A DNA stretch of 64,000 nt from Ulva prolifera (taxonomy: Eukaryota > Chlorophyta > Ulvophyceae > Ulvales > Ulvaceae), in the NCBI GenBank assembly GCA_023078555.1, contig CM041197.1, positions 11,381,257-11,445,256 of the forward strand, in the 5' to 3' direction. Below are positions 44,890 through 55,352 of this stretch, in pieces. Position 1 is the stretch's first letter; every line of letters starts with the position of its first letter. Below the pieces are notes generated by a model, which was not told the DNA's origin, made no database searches, and was given only the letters and a program-made list of their open reading frames with translations. The translations under genes and the position numbers were made by a program.

Positions 44890-47707
44890 ATGGCGGATGA
44901 GCGGAGCACGTCACACTCTGGAGCCTGCCGGAAGAGAAGGCACGTAGTCCTCGCGGATCTCTTGCAAGGCTCGAATGTCGAAGGATGTAGTCATGCTGTC
45001 GTGGCCGGGAGCTGCATCTCGCCTGAAGCCGTCAAACGATCGCGGCTTCTCTCCGGGCTTGGGGACGCGGAAGGCCTCGCTCCGCTCCCGTGCGAGCTTT
45101 CGCCCGAGGAGATCAAACTATGGGAAGCTGCCACTTTATTCAAAACCAAGCTCTCTCTGGACGAGCTCGTGACTGTGCTGAAGGTACGGGGACGAGCTAA
45201 TGCGCTACTGCTGTCCGACTCACGCACGGGCCGAGGTTCCACGGGCCCGGGCTTTACTGCCGCTATTGCTTGCATGTTTATCGGCTGCATCCCAGCTCAA
45301 CTGCCTGGCCTGCGTAGATGCAAGCATGGGAGCACTCGCTGAAGTTCCCAATGGCAATGCGCGAAACACGTCACAGACGTCTGAACGCGTGCGCCACTGC
45401 ACTGTATGCCCAACTATTAGGAAATTCCGTTGACCTCAGCTTAATGAGAGATGCGGCTCTACAGGACGTGGGCATGGTGTCGCTTCGTCGATCCAGTTCA
45501 ACAGCAAGACATGCCATGCACTCGTGTGGCTTCAGTCTCCACCCCAGATCCAGAACTCGCCTTCACCGAAATTACACTCGGATTCCAAATTTTGAATCAC
45601 TGTCTTGTCAGGACCTCACACACTCATCTCGCTGTGCTGTAGACTACCCGATCCATTCAACACAGTTCTGGTGACCAACAAGTCCTTTGTAAGGGCAGGC
45701 CTTCATGATAAGGCTGCCCGTAGCGCACAGTTGCAGGCTCCAAGCCTGTCCAATCGTTTCTTCTCGCATTGCGGTGGCGCCTGTGTGTCAGTCGCAATCC
45801 GGACAGCCCATCAGCACCGGCAAATTCCAGTGCACAGTCACCACAGCGAGAAGGGTTCGACGCGACACCACGCCACTGCTGATGCACTCTGCACAGCGAG
45901 TGCGATTGCCTACACTCTGAAGTGTTCGCTGCTGAGGTATAAGTGCAGCGAACTCCATCCATGTGTCCTCTAAGCTGTGTCCACGCCTGTGCAGGTTGCA
46001 GACACACTAGACGACGCAGGCGACGAGGTGTGGGTAGACGAGATGGCGAATCTGGTTCATGAAACAAACTGGCTTGCCAAGTCCACAGCAGACACCATGC
46101 TGTGTGCCCTCCTCCGCCTCCCCCCACACCTCCTGAACCGCGTCATGTCCGCCTGCTTAGATCGTGACGATCTCACCACCTTCCTTCGCTCTATCCCTGC
46201 CTCCCTCCATGTCGCAGCGGTCTCCGCCGCCGTCGAGGATGGCTGCTTGAGCATGTCGTATGACGAATCCGTCGACATCTTGACGCCGCTGTCCTTCGCG
46301 TCCTGCGCGGCACCCGGCCTGCGCGGCGTCAGCCTCCACCGCGGCTTTTCCTCCACTATGCCCGCGTCTGTGGGGGGCCTCTTGGCGCGTGCCCTCGCCG
46401 CCCACCCGAACCTCGCCCGCCTTGAATCTGACTACAACGGCTCTGGCCTCACGCCGCAGTGGCTGCGCAGCTTCACGACGTGCCTCCGCTCCTCCACCCT
46501 CCCCAACCTGGTGCATCTCGAGCTACACGTTGCCACCCACCCGGACGGCTGCATTGAGCTCGCCGCCTGCCTCCGCCTCCTGCCCGCCCTCACCTCCCTC
46601 TACACAACTTTCGACATCTCTCAGCCCTGTAACGCCGCGGCGGTGCCACTCTCCCGCTACGCCCGCCTCGCAGGCGCCCCGGCGACCCTCCCCCGCTTGC
46701 AGGAGCTTGTCATATATGAAGACGATTTGTCCGAAACCGCGGTGGAACGTGGGACCGCTGGGCAGCCCCTCACCTGCCTCCACTCCTTTCTTTCCTTTCT
46801 CAGCGCTCCAGAGCTGCATAAAATGCGGCTCGACTGGGTGCCGTCCGGCGTCGCAGCTGTTGCTGTGCTGAACGAGGTCACGCACACACGTTTCCCGTCG
46901 CTGAGAGAGCTGGCCACCGCACCAGCTCTCAAAGCCAGAGAAGCTTCATCCATGATCTCGATGTCCCGCATGAGCAACGTGATGCCAGGGCTGCCCCTGC
47001 TGACGGACCTCAGCATGAGCAACGCCTGCTTAGTGTCTATGATGGCCGTTGCGTCCGTTGTCTGCAGAGCCACCGCCGCCTCCCTCACGTCCCTACAGGT
47101 GAGTTCTCCGCAGCTGTGGCCGTATCTCGGCACCGAGAAGTGTGGGACTGCAGAGCTGCGGCGAGCATGGGAGCCTTTCTGGGAAGCAGTCGGGTGCTGC
47201 TCCAACCTTGCTGATCTGCAAGTATTTGGCCTGCTTCAGTCGTCCGTAGCGCCTAGAGACCGATTCAGCCGCGTCCTAGCAGATGCACTGCGACAGCTGA
47301 CGCACCTGCGCAGCTTGTCCCTGCGTGCTGTGCCTCCGATCCACGAGCCCCAAGGAGAATGTGCCGCGGAATTGAGTGGAAGCATTGTCGGCGGCGCTCT
47401 TTCCACGCTCACATATTTGAGGAGCGTGCGGATTTCAGACTCTTCCGATCGGCGTGCACGGGTTGACTTTGACGAGGTTCAACCGATGCTGGACGCGTGC
47501 AAGCACCTGCAGCACGTGTCGCAGCTTGTCCTGGGTTTCCATAGGATGACAGTGCCGTTGCTGGCCGCAGTGTTGCCCGAGCTGCCTGCTCTCAAAAGTG
47601 TCAGCTTCGACAAGGTGTTCTTTGCTGCACGCCGTACTGAGCTAGAGGTGTTGAATGCTAAGTTCCCGGGTGTGTGCTTCCGGGAGAGCACTGGTCGGGA
47701 AGTGTAA
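44890..47707 (+). CDS. BTB/Skp1-like, F-box-like, LRR protein, family copy A (intact, 668 aa)
   Basis: Exon 1 is 44890-45183 (98 codons, donor AAG|GTACGG). Exon 2 is 45995-47707 (acceptor GTGCAG). The 811-bp intron is phase 0. Residues ~35-130, spanning the junction, resemble the C-terminal half of the BTB/Skp1 fold: SRLLSGLGDAEGLAPLPCEL, LWEAATLF, LSLDELVTVLK joined to VADTLDDAG. Next comes LRLPPHLLNRVMSACLDRDD, which is F-box-like. The rest is degenerate leucine-rich repeats, including LAACLRLLPALTSL and LRQLTHLRSLSLRAV, with a conserved end block (LSGSIVGGALSTLTYLRSVR). There is no signal peptide or membrane segment. Skp1/BTB and F-box modules usually serve Cullin-RING ubiquitin ligases, with the LRR choosing the substrate. 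That role is inferred from weak similarity. The family may instead be called simply an algal LRR family. Confidence 0.75.
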
Positions 47708-48560
47708 CACCGCTGGCCGTGCTCTACTGCGTCCCACTGGGTTCCTTGTTATCTGCTGTCGCTGTACCTGTGGCCAAATGCCTCCGTGCCTGGGATCACC
47801 CTTGCTGCCTTATGAAGAGTGCCGTCCTTTCCTGCCGCTGATCGTATCAGCCTCCCTGGTGGTGCGGGGCAGCAACATCCACATTGGAAGCATGCTTTAC
47901 AAGTTCATTGGCAGAGGCACATGATGCTGCGCAGCAACATAGCATGATGGGCATGCCATCAGAACTGCTGTACCCTGTCCAACGATGCAAAGCACACACG
48001 CCACTTTGGGGCAACTTCCATGAATGACACCCATGCACACCACCTTGTGCCCCGACACACATTCCCGCAAACACACCATCTCCAGCCGTCTCTTCCAGGA
48101 GCGCCAGTGGGGCGCCTCTTGCGTGACTGGTGACTGTGGCTGCGCCACCTGCCAGGCGATAGCGGCCGCAACAGTCCACAACGTCCATGCATCTCAAAAG
48201 CGTCCGCTTCTTGGTGACCACAGAACATCGCAAGGACATACACCAGGAAACTCCCACACGAGGCCGGCATTCTCAGCTGTCAAGGTCGCCACTGCGCCGG
48301 GACACTGCTGCCTGCGCACATCTTCAGGCCGGCCACTGGCCTACAATGCTGCATGCTGACTGCACGCAGGCGGAGTGCGTGCCAAGCTGCTGAAGCATGC
48401 AGCCTAGCAGCTGCAGACAGTTCAGGCAACCGCCTGCGGTCCCCTGGAACGGATCGTCTTTGATGACACCAGAGCTGCGCAGCAGAGAGGCACTATCAAT
48501 GGGGCCCCGTGGGGTCATCATCTCATGTGCGACGATCTGCGCCTTGATCGCTGTCGTACA
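47708..48560. other. Intergenic sequence between family copies
   Basis: No exon is supported. Short frames on both strands overlap and have no motif. The first part should be the 3' untranslated region of copy A. Confidence 0.4.
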
Positions 48561-48569
48561 CGCATGCTG

Positions 48570-49250
48570 CAGTCCCTCACGATCCTACATGGGAGTCCTC
48601 CGCGGCTGTGGCCGTATGTCGGAACCAAGAAATGCGGGACCGCAGATTTGCGGCGAGCGTGGGCGCCTTAAGAATTCTTGTAGTAAGCTTCTAGTTCTTG
48701 TAGTAAGCTTTCTGGGCAGCAGTTGCGGGTTGCTCTAAGCTTGCTACTTTGCATGTATCTGGTTTGTTTCAGTCGTCCGTGGCGCCAAATGTGAAAGGAG
48801 CACTTCAGCCAAGTCCTAGCAGATGCACTGCGGCAGCTGACACACCTGCGCAGGTTGTGCCTGTGTGTTGTGGCTTCGATCCATGATCCCCGAGGAGAAT
48901 ATTATGCGGAATTGAGTGGCAGCATCATCGGCGGCGCTCTCGCCACCCTCACCGAACTAAGGAGCGTGAGGATCTCAGACTTTTCGGATCGTCGCTGCCA
49001 TATCCACTTTGACGAGATGCAGCCGCTGTTCGAAGCGTGCACGCACTTGCAGCACGTGTCGCAGACTTTCTTGTGTTTCCGCGGCGTGACACTGCCGTTG
49101 CTGGCGGCAGTGTTGCCCGAGATGCCAGCTCTCAAGAGCGTGAGCTTCGCAGAGATATTCTTTTCCGTACGCCGGCTGAACGGGCTGGAGGCTCTGCGTG
49201 TGAAGTTCCCGAGTGTTTGTTTCCGGTTCAGCACAGGCTGGGAGGTGTAA
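48570..49250 (+). pseudogene. BTB/F-box/LRR family copy B, truncated and decayed
   Basis: Starts with sequence matching copy A around its residue 470 (CCGCGGCTGTGGCCGTATGT). It then breaks down: there is an in-frame stop near 48670 and a 20-bp direct duplication containing TTCTTGTAGTAAGCTT (near 48673 and 48693). From 48855 an open frame matches the C-terminal ~130 residues of the family (LSGSIIGGALATLTELRSVR) and ends at 49250. Both the BTB-like exon and the front half of exon 2 are absent. Confidence 0.8.
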
Positions 49251-51005
49251 CATGGCCGGATTACGAACCCCGGCCTCCTTGTCATATGCTGTGACTGAGT
49301 CTATGGCCCAAGTGCCTTGGTAAAACAAAATCAACCTGAATTTACTGAGCCGTATCCTATTGGACATTAACAACTCTGAGTCACAACGGGATCACATATG
49401 CCTTGGTGCTTGGGGCTCACCTTGTGCTGTCGTGCAAAGAAGAGTCTTTGCCTGTCACTCACTGCATCTTCCACCATTGTGATGGCGGAAATGATGTGTT
49501 GAGGAGAGGTAATCAGGACAGCGGTGTCTCTCCGTGCCTGCCCTGCCCTACTGCACATTCATGCGTGACGGAGCTTGCATCTCGTGGACGTCGGCGAGGC
49601 ACAAAGCACACAGCGCCGCACGGCAACGCGGCGCAGCACACACCCCATCAGCACCGCCGTACTGCTACAGTGTTTCACAAGAATTACTTGCGCCACTTTG
49701 GCGCCACCTCCATCCATGACACCCAAACGCACTGTGTCTGTGTCGTTTGCTGCGCGAGTGTTGGGTTTTCTGGGCGTGGTGGTTGTTGCGTGCGTGGGTG
49801 TCTGGGTGTTTGCTTCGTCTGCTTGCTTCTTTCGCGGTGCTGCCCGCGTTGCTGCCTTTGTCCTTGTAACACCCAAACGCACCATCTCTACTGGCATCTT
49901 TCGGGAGCGCAACAGGGGTGACCTCGGGTGGCCCTCCATGGCCTCCCTCCACTGCAGTGGCCGTGTCTGCGACTCAGTCCGAGTCGGACTTGAGCGTGGT
50001 AGGCATAAGTGCCCGCAACGGTCCTGCAACAGGCTGGAATTTGATGCATCTTGTCCAAGTACCGTACTAGATTAAGTTCATCGACAAAATAGGAAGCATT
50101 ACATGGGGTATAGGTCTAAACATTCTGATCTTTGTTGGGCCAGTCACCCCGAAAAGACCACGGTTAAGTATACCTAGCTGGGTACCTCGAAAACCCAGCG
50201 TTACGCGTTACATGTCGATGGACTTAATTTGGTACGGTGTTCATTTGTTGGTGACTACAGAAGCGTGACAGGACATCAACACGCGGCGCATGGCGGAACA
50301 TGCTCATTATGATACGAAGCTGCTCGAGCTCGTGCACGGTTTCACTTTGTCAAGTCCACCATGGCACCGTGATGCCGTCGCTGTGCGTGCACACTTGAGG
50401 CAGACCGGCAGGCTGCAGCAATACATGCTGACTGCGCAGGCGGGGGCCGCGCCCGGCCTGCAAATGCACGCTGCCTCAGGCTAGCATTCCCAGCGGGTGC
50501 AGGTCGCTGGCGGCGATCGCGGCGGACAGACTGCCTTGACTGGCACCGGACGTGCGCACTAGAGCGGCACTCTCAGCGGAGCCCCGAGGGGTCGTCATCC
50601 CTTGCGTGACGCTTGGTCTCTGCCGGGAGCCGTTGAGCTCATGATGTTGCAACAATCTAGACTGTATAGATGCACGCGTGATGTAGCTATTTGAAAGATA
50701 CCCATGGGTATATACATGCATGTGCGCGCCAATGTGCGTTTCCGGGGGGGGCTGTATGACCTAGATTAAGACCCATTATCTCTGTGTTTTGGTGTGATTT
50801 TGGATGACATGGCCACACGTACCGGGAGCCGCGGCACATGCTGGCGCCAGTCGGATGCTGCAGCATACAGTTGCATGCATGAGATGCGGGTCTGCTTTGC
50901 GAAACTGCAGTCCGGCGGCAGCAAAGCGGACATTGAAATTGAAATTTGCCTGTGCCGCTGCGTAGCTGATCTCTTCCAGAAGGGCGCTGTGTACATGTGT
51001 GCGAG
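49251..51005. other. Intergenic sequence containing retroposon copy 4
   Basis: Apart from the retroposon at 49.73-49.87 kb, no exon is supported. The frame at 50290-50484 (MAEHAHYDTKLLELVHG) is short and unsupported. The 3' end should hold the promoter of family copy C. Confidence 0.4.
49733..49868 (+). mobile_element. Retroposon copy 4, 136 bp, with 14-bp target duplication
   Basis: The only copy on the plus strand. It begins TGTGTCTGTGTCGTTTGC and ends GCCTTTGTCCTTGTA(A). ACACCCAAACGCAC lies on both sides, at 49719-49732 and 49869-49882. The body matches the last ~130 bases of copy 2, so this copy is 5' truncated. Confidence 0.85.
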
Positions 51006-54000
51006 ATGGCGGATGATTGTCGCGATCGTACACTGCAGGCCGGCGCCTGCCAGAAGATGAGCCACGTCGTTCTGGCGGAACATCTGCAAGACTTGGCAGT
51101 CAACGGAAGTGGCCATGCTGTTGTGGCCGGGAGCTGCATCTCGCCTGAAGCTGTCAAGCGATCGCGCCTTCTCTCCGGGCTTGGGGACACGCAAGGCCTC
51201 GCTCCGCTCCCAGGCGGGATAACGTTCGAAGACATAAAGCTGTGGGAAGCAGCGTGTTTATCAGATCTCGAACTCTCCGCGGATGAACTCGCGACTGTGC
51301 TGCAGGTACGTGGCCATGTTTCCACTGTCCTTCTGCACATGCACGGACCGAGGCTCACCGCTGCTGAGCTCTTCCTGTCTTTAATAATCCATCGTTTGCA
51401 TACGATTCGATGAGTCGATCTGCATGCCTGGGCGTCTGCGCTGATGATGGGCCCGATTCAATTGAGCCCCGATGGGTGCACCGTCGGGGTACATCACCGC
51501 GGCATGCACGTCAAAAAAGGCCGAACAATGAAAATTAGCTATGTCTCAAATGAATGCAAGCCTGTCTGATTGGCGCTCTGGTGGACGCGCGTAGGGAGCA
51601 TGATGGCATGCTGTATCTGCCTATGCCATTCAGTGCCATGTTCTGGGTCACGCTGACGTGAATTTGTGAACTCTCCACCCCAGATCTAGATCTGGTCATA
51701 AAATGAATTCGCTCTCGCGTCATCCTGCTTCATCGACTTATCAGTCTTTCTCACACACACCTGGCAGCGCCACATCTCATTGAAACTGTACAATAACTTG
51801 ACGCAGGTGACGCATGCAGAGATGATCTGCCATAGCGACTGTCCATATACTTGATCTACGTGGCCGTGCTGCATGCTACTCGTCCAGGAAAACAGGTGGA
51901 TGCTGTCCTAGGCTTGGTTGCTGGGTTGCGGAGAGGCAGCAATGTTACTTGTGTAAAGTATACTTAAATTGCACTTCATGCACTTCACTTAAATATGACG
52001 ACATGAACTGCACTTCAACCAGCACTTGGGTGTTGCACCCCCAAGTGCTGGATCGGCCTGTAGCCCAGGCTTGTATGTGGGCAGCCTGTTGGGCCCAACC
52101 GCCACAGTGCTGTGCAGGCCCACACAGTTGTCTGAGGCCAGTGTTGCTGCTGCCGCTGCCGCTGCTGCCGCTGCTGTGGTGTATGCAATCCTGTGTATAC
52201 AGTGCCATGTGCCTTGCACATGATCCTGCTGAGGTACCAGAACACCACGAACAATATCATGCTATTGTATGAAGGAAGTGAAACAGTAGAATGAACTCGG
52301 AATTTGAGAGCTGTGAACACGATTTGAAACAGACAGATCGAACACCATCAACGCGTCTTGATGTACGGATGAGCTACTACAAAAACAAGACAGAACAATG
52401 GAGAACTGTGTGTTTCTCTGACCGCACACTGAGGTGCATGCACAGTTGTGCAGGTTGCGGATACCCTAGACGACCAAGGCGACGAATCATGGGTGGACGC
52501 CTTGGGGACGCTGGTTGCAGAATCAGACTGGGATGACAGCGGCGAGGCAGACGCCCTGCTCTGCGCTCTCCTCCGACTCCCCCTCCACCTCCTCCACCGC
52601 GTCATGTCCGACGCCCTCGCGGAGAATGACCTCATCACCTACATCGGCTGCCTCCCCGCTGCCCTACACGTCGCCGCCGTTGCCGCCTGCATCGATAACG
52701 GCAATCTGTACATGCCTTTTGTGCACTCCGCCGACATCTTGACCCCATTGACGTCGGCCTCGGTGCCGGCGCCCGGCCTACAGAGGCTCTGGCTGTGGAA
52801 CGGCTTCTCATCCAACATGCCCGCGTCTGTCGGGGGCCGCCTGGCACGTGCCCTAGCTGCCCACCCCTCCCTCACCAGCATCGCGTATGAGGACGTCGGC
52901 TCCGCCCTCGCGCCGCAGTGGCTGCGCAGCTTCGCCGCGTGCCTCCGCCCGGGCGCCCTGCCGAACCTCGTGTGCCTCCAGCTCCACGTCATCGCCCACC
53001 CCGGCGGCTACGCCGCGCTCGCCGCCTGCCTCCGCCTCCTGCCCGCCCTGACCTCCCTCGATGCAACCTTCAAAATCTCTCGATGGGGGAACCCCGCCGC
53101 GGTGCCGCTCTCAACCCGCTCGCGCCTCGCAGTCGCCCCAGCTACCCTCCCCCACTTGCGGCAGCTGGTCACGACAGAAGACCGCGCCCTGGACACCGAT
53201 GCCCAAGGTGCTGGGAAGGCGGCGCGGCCGCCGCTCACCTGCCTGCATTCCTTCCTCTCTCTCCTCAGCGCTCCAGACCTGCAGACGTTGCATCTCAACT
53301 GGTGTCCAGCCGGCATCCCCGCCGCTGCCGTGCTGAAAGCGGTCACACGCGCCCGATTTCCAGAGCTGAAGGAGCTGTGCATCAAAACAGCCGTCCCGGC
53401 CGGAGAGGCTGTGGCCGTGGGGTCCGGCGGGTGCGAGCTGCCGAGCCTGCCGCTGCTGACAGACCTCAGCATGAGCGGCCCCTGCTCAGTGTCCATGCTG
53501 GCCATTGCGTCCGCTGTCTGCAGCGCCTCCACCACCTCCCTCACGTCTCTACAGATAGCTGCTCCACAGCAGGAAGGGCACAGCGGCCATGTGTACTGCG
53601 GCGCACGAGAGTTGCAGGAGGTATGGGGCTATTTCTGGCGTCAACTTAAGTGTTGCACTCGGCTTGCCGCTCTGGACGTGCATGGTCTCTTCAGCATGTT
53701 CGCGGCGATCCGAGACCCTGCCAGCCATGCCGTAGCAGCTGCACTGCGGGAGCTAACGCACCTGCATACGCTGGGCTTGCATGCCGTGCGCCTGCCCGGA
53801 GTAGCTGATTTTGGTGTCAAATTGAGCGGCAGCAAGATCGGCAGCGCTCTCGCCACGCTCACCTGCCTAGAGAGCCTGCACGTCTCTAGCGTGGGATGCC
53901 GGATCGAGTTTGATGAGGTGCAGCCACTGTTCGACGCGTGCGCGCACCTGCGGCATGTGTCGCAGCTTGTCTTGAATTTCACAGGGGTGACTGTGCCGAT

Positions 54001-54151
54001 GCTGGTGGCCGTCGTGCCCGAGATGCCCGCACTCGAGAGTGTGACCTTGTCGGCGCAATTTTCTGCTGCAAGCCCGCAAGACGAGCTGGAGGCTCTGCGA
54101 GCCAAGTTCCCGGCTGTTCGCTTCAATGCGAGTCTGAGCACTGAGGTGTAA
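51006..54151 (+). CDS. BTB/Skp1-like, F-box-like, LRR protein, family copy C (intact, 665 aa)
   Basis: Exon 1 is 51006-51305 (100 codons, CAG|GTACGT). Exon 2 is 52454-54151 (acceptor TTGTGCAG). The intron is 1,148 bp, phase 0. The start is the ATG in GAGATGGCGGATGA, a context shared by the other copies, although three in-frame codons precede it. Exon 1 carries HAVVAGSCISPEAVKRSRLL and LSADELATVLQ, joined to VADTLDDQGDESWVDALG. Exon 2 carries LLRLPLHLLHRVMSDALAEN (F-box-like) and LRRs including LAACLRLLPALTSLDATFKI and LRELTHLHTLGLHAVRL. It has the same domain order and length as copies A and E, but surface positions in the repeats differ widely, for example in the 340-400 region. No frameshift or stop is seen. 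Confidence 0.75.
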
Positions 54152-55352
54152 CACATCCGCAATGTATCGCTTAGGTTTCCCTTCCGTCTTCTGTCTTCAC
54201 AGGCTGAACGTCCCAGTGCCGATGTACATGCAATCGTAGTGCCTTCTGCCACACACAGGCGCTTATGTCACTTTACGTGGCAAAGAGCAAGTCGCCGGGC
54301 GCACATCAGAGCAAGGCAGTGGACCTCGTGATGTCCAGGGCAGGGGTGACCAGGGCTGCTGGGCTTCTGCTCGGCGGCCCGGCCCTGGTGCAGACACTGG
54401 TAACATACATTTGCCGTGCTGGGGCGCTCAGAGAGGCATGGAGCACCGCCACTGCTGCACTGCAACTCTGCGCAACATGAGGTCTTCGGCAGTATCCCAC
54501 GAGTCGCCAAGCCAGAAAATCACCTGTGCCAGAGGCTTTGCCCCCGCCACTTTGGCGCTGAATCCAAATCGGCCTCGACTGCATCACCTGGCGCCCCTCA
54601 CGCACGCACTGTCTCACGCACCACCTCCCTTCGCATCTCCGACGAGTGCCGTGGGACGCACCTTGAGTTGCAGAAACCGTGCATGCCACCTTGCAGCAGT
54701 GTCTGCAACAGTCCGTACCCTTCCTGCATTTGACAGGAGTTTTCGGCTATTTGTGACTAGAAGAGTGAAACGGCATAAAAAAAAACACTACAACATATTC
54801 TGATGCCGAGTTGGCCATCTCGTGCGCCGTTGCCGCCATGGCGCCATGTGTCTGCAGCTGTGCGTGCACACCTCTTGACGCGGACTGGTAGTCTGCAAAG
54901 AAGCAACGGTGCTCACACGGAGGAGTGATGCATCGCTGACTGCTCAGGCGGAGTGCGCCCGGCCTGCTGAGGCATGCTGTAATGTCAAGCAAGAATGATT
55001 TGGATGTGCTCAGCCGAAGCCTCACGGTACCAGGACATTGATAGCTCAAAATGAACAGGATATCCATCACATGCCAATGGAAATGTTGAGAACGGGGCGG
55101 ACCACAAGGAGCCACTCACAGGGCCTCCTCCAGTGTAGATGTGTCGCGAGCGGCCTGTACGCAGCACCCGCGAAGTCCTCCTCCAATGCCAAGCGCAGTG
55201 CATGCATGAGCTGCGGGTCGGCGTTGCGAAATCGCGGTTCCAGTTGGTCAAAAGGAGGAAGGTAAGATTCAGTACATCAGCTGCTGCGCCGCCACATCTA
55301 CATATGTAGCGTAAACAGTTGCCTTTGGAAGGCTGTTGTGAATAATCGAGAG
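54152..55352. other. Intergenic sequence, no supported gene
   Basis: A plus frame at 54265-54480 (MSLYVAKSKSPGAHQSKAVD) and its neighbours lack start context, splice sites or a domain. An A-run lies at 54777-54785. The end of the stretch is the promoter of family copy D. Confidence 0.35.

Noticed and set aside
45657..46127. Minus-strand frames across the LRR exons (also at 46157, 52639, 53008, 62037 and others)
   Set aside because: They are antisense shadows caused by GC-rich third positions in the LRR exons.
52140..52185. Poly-alanine or poly-leucine protein from the GCTGCTGCC run
   Set aside because: It is a short trinucleotide run in the intron of family copy C, with no coding context.
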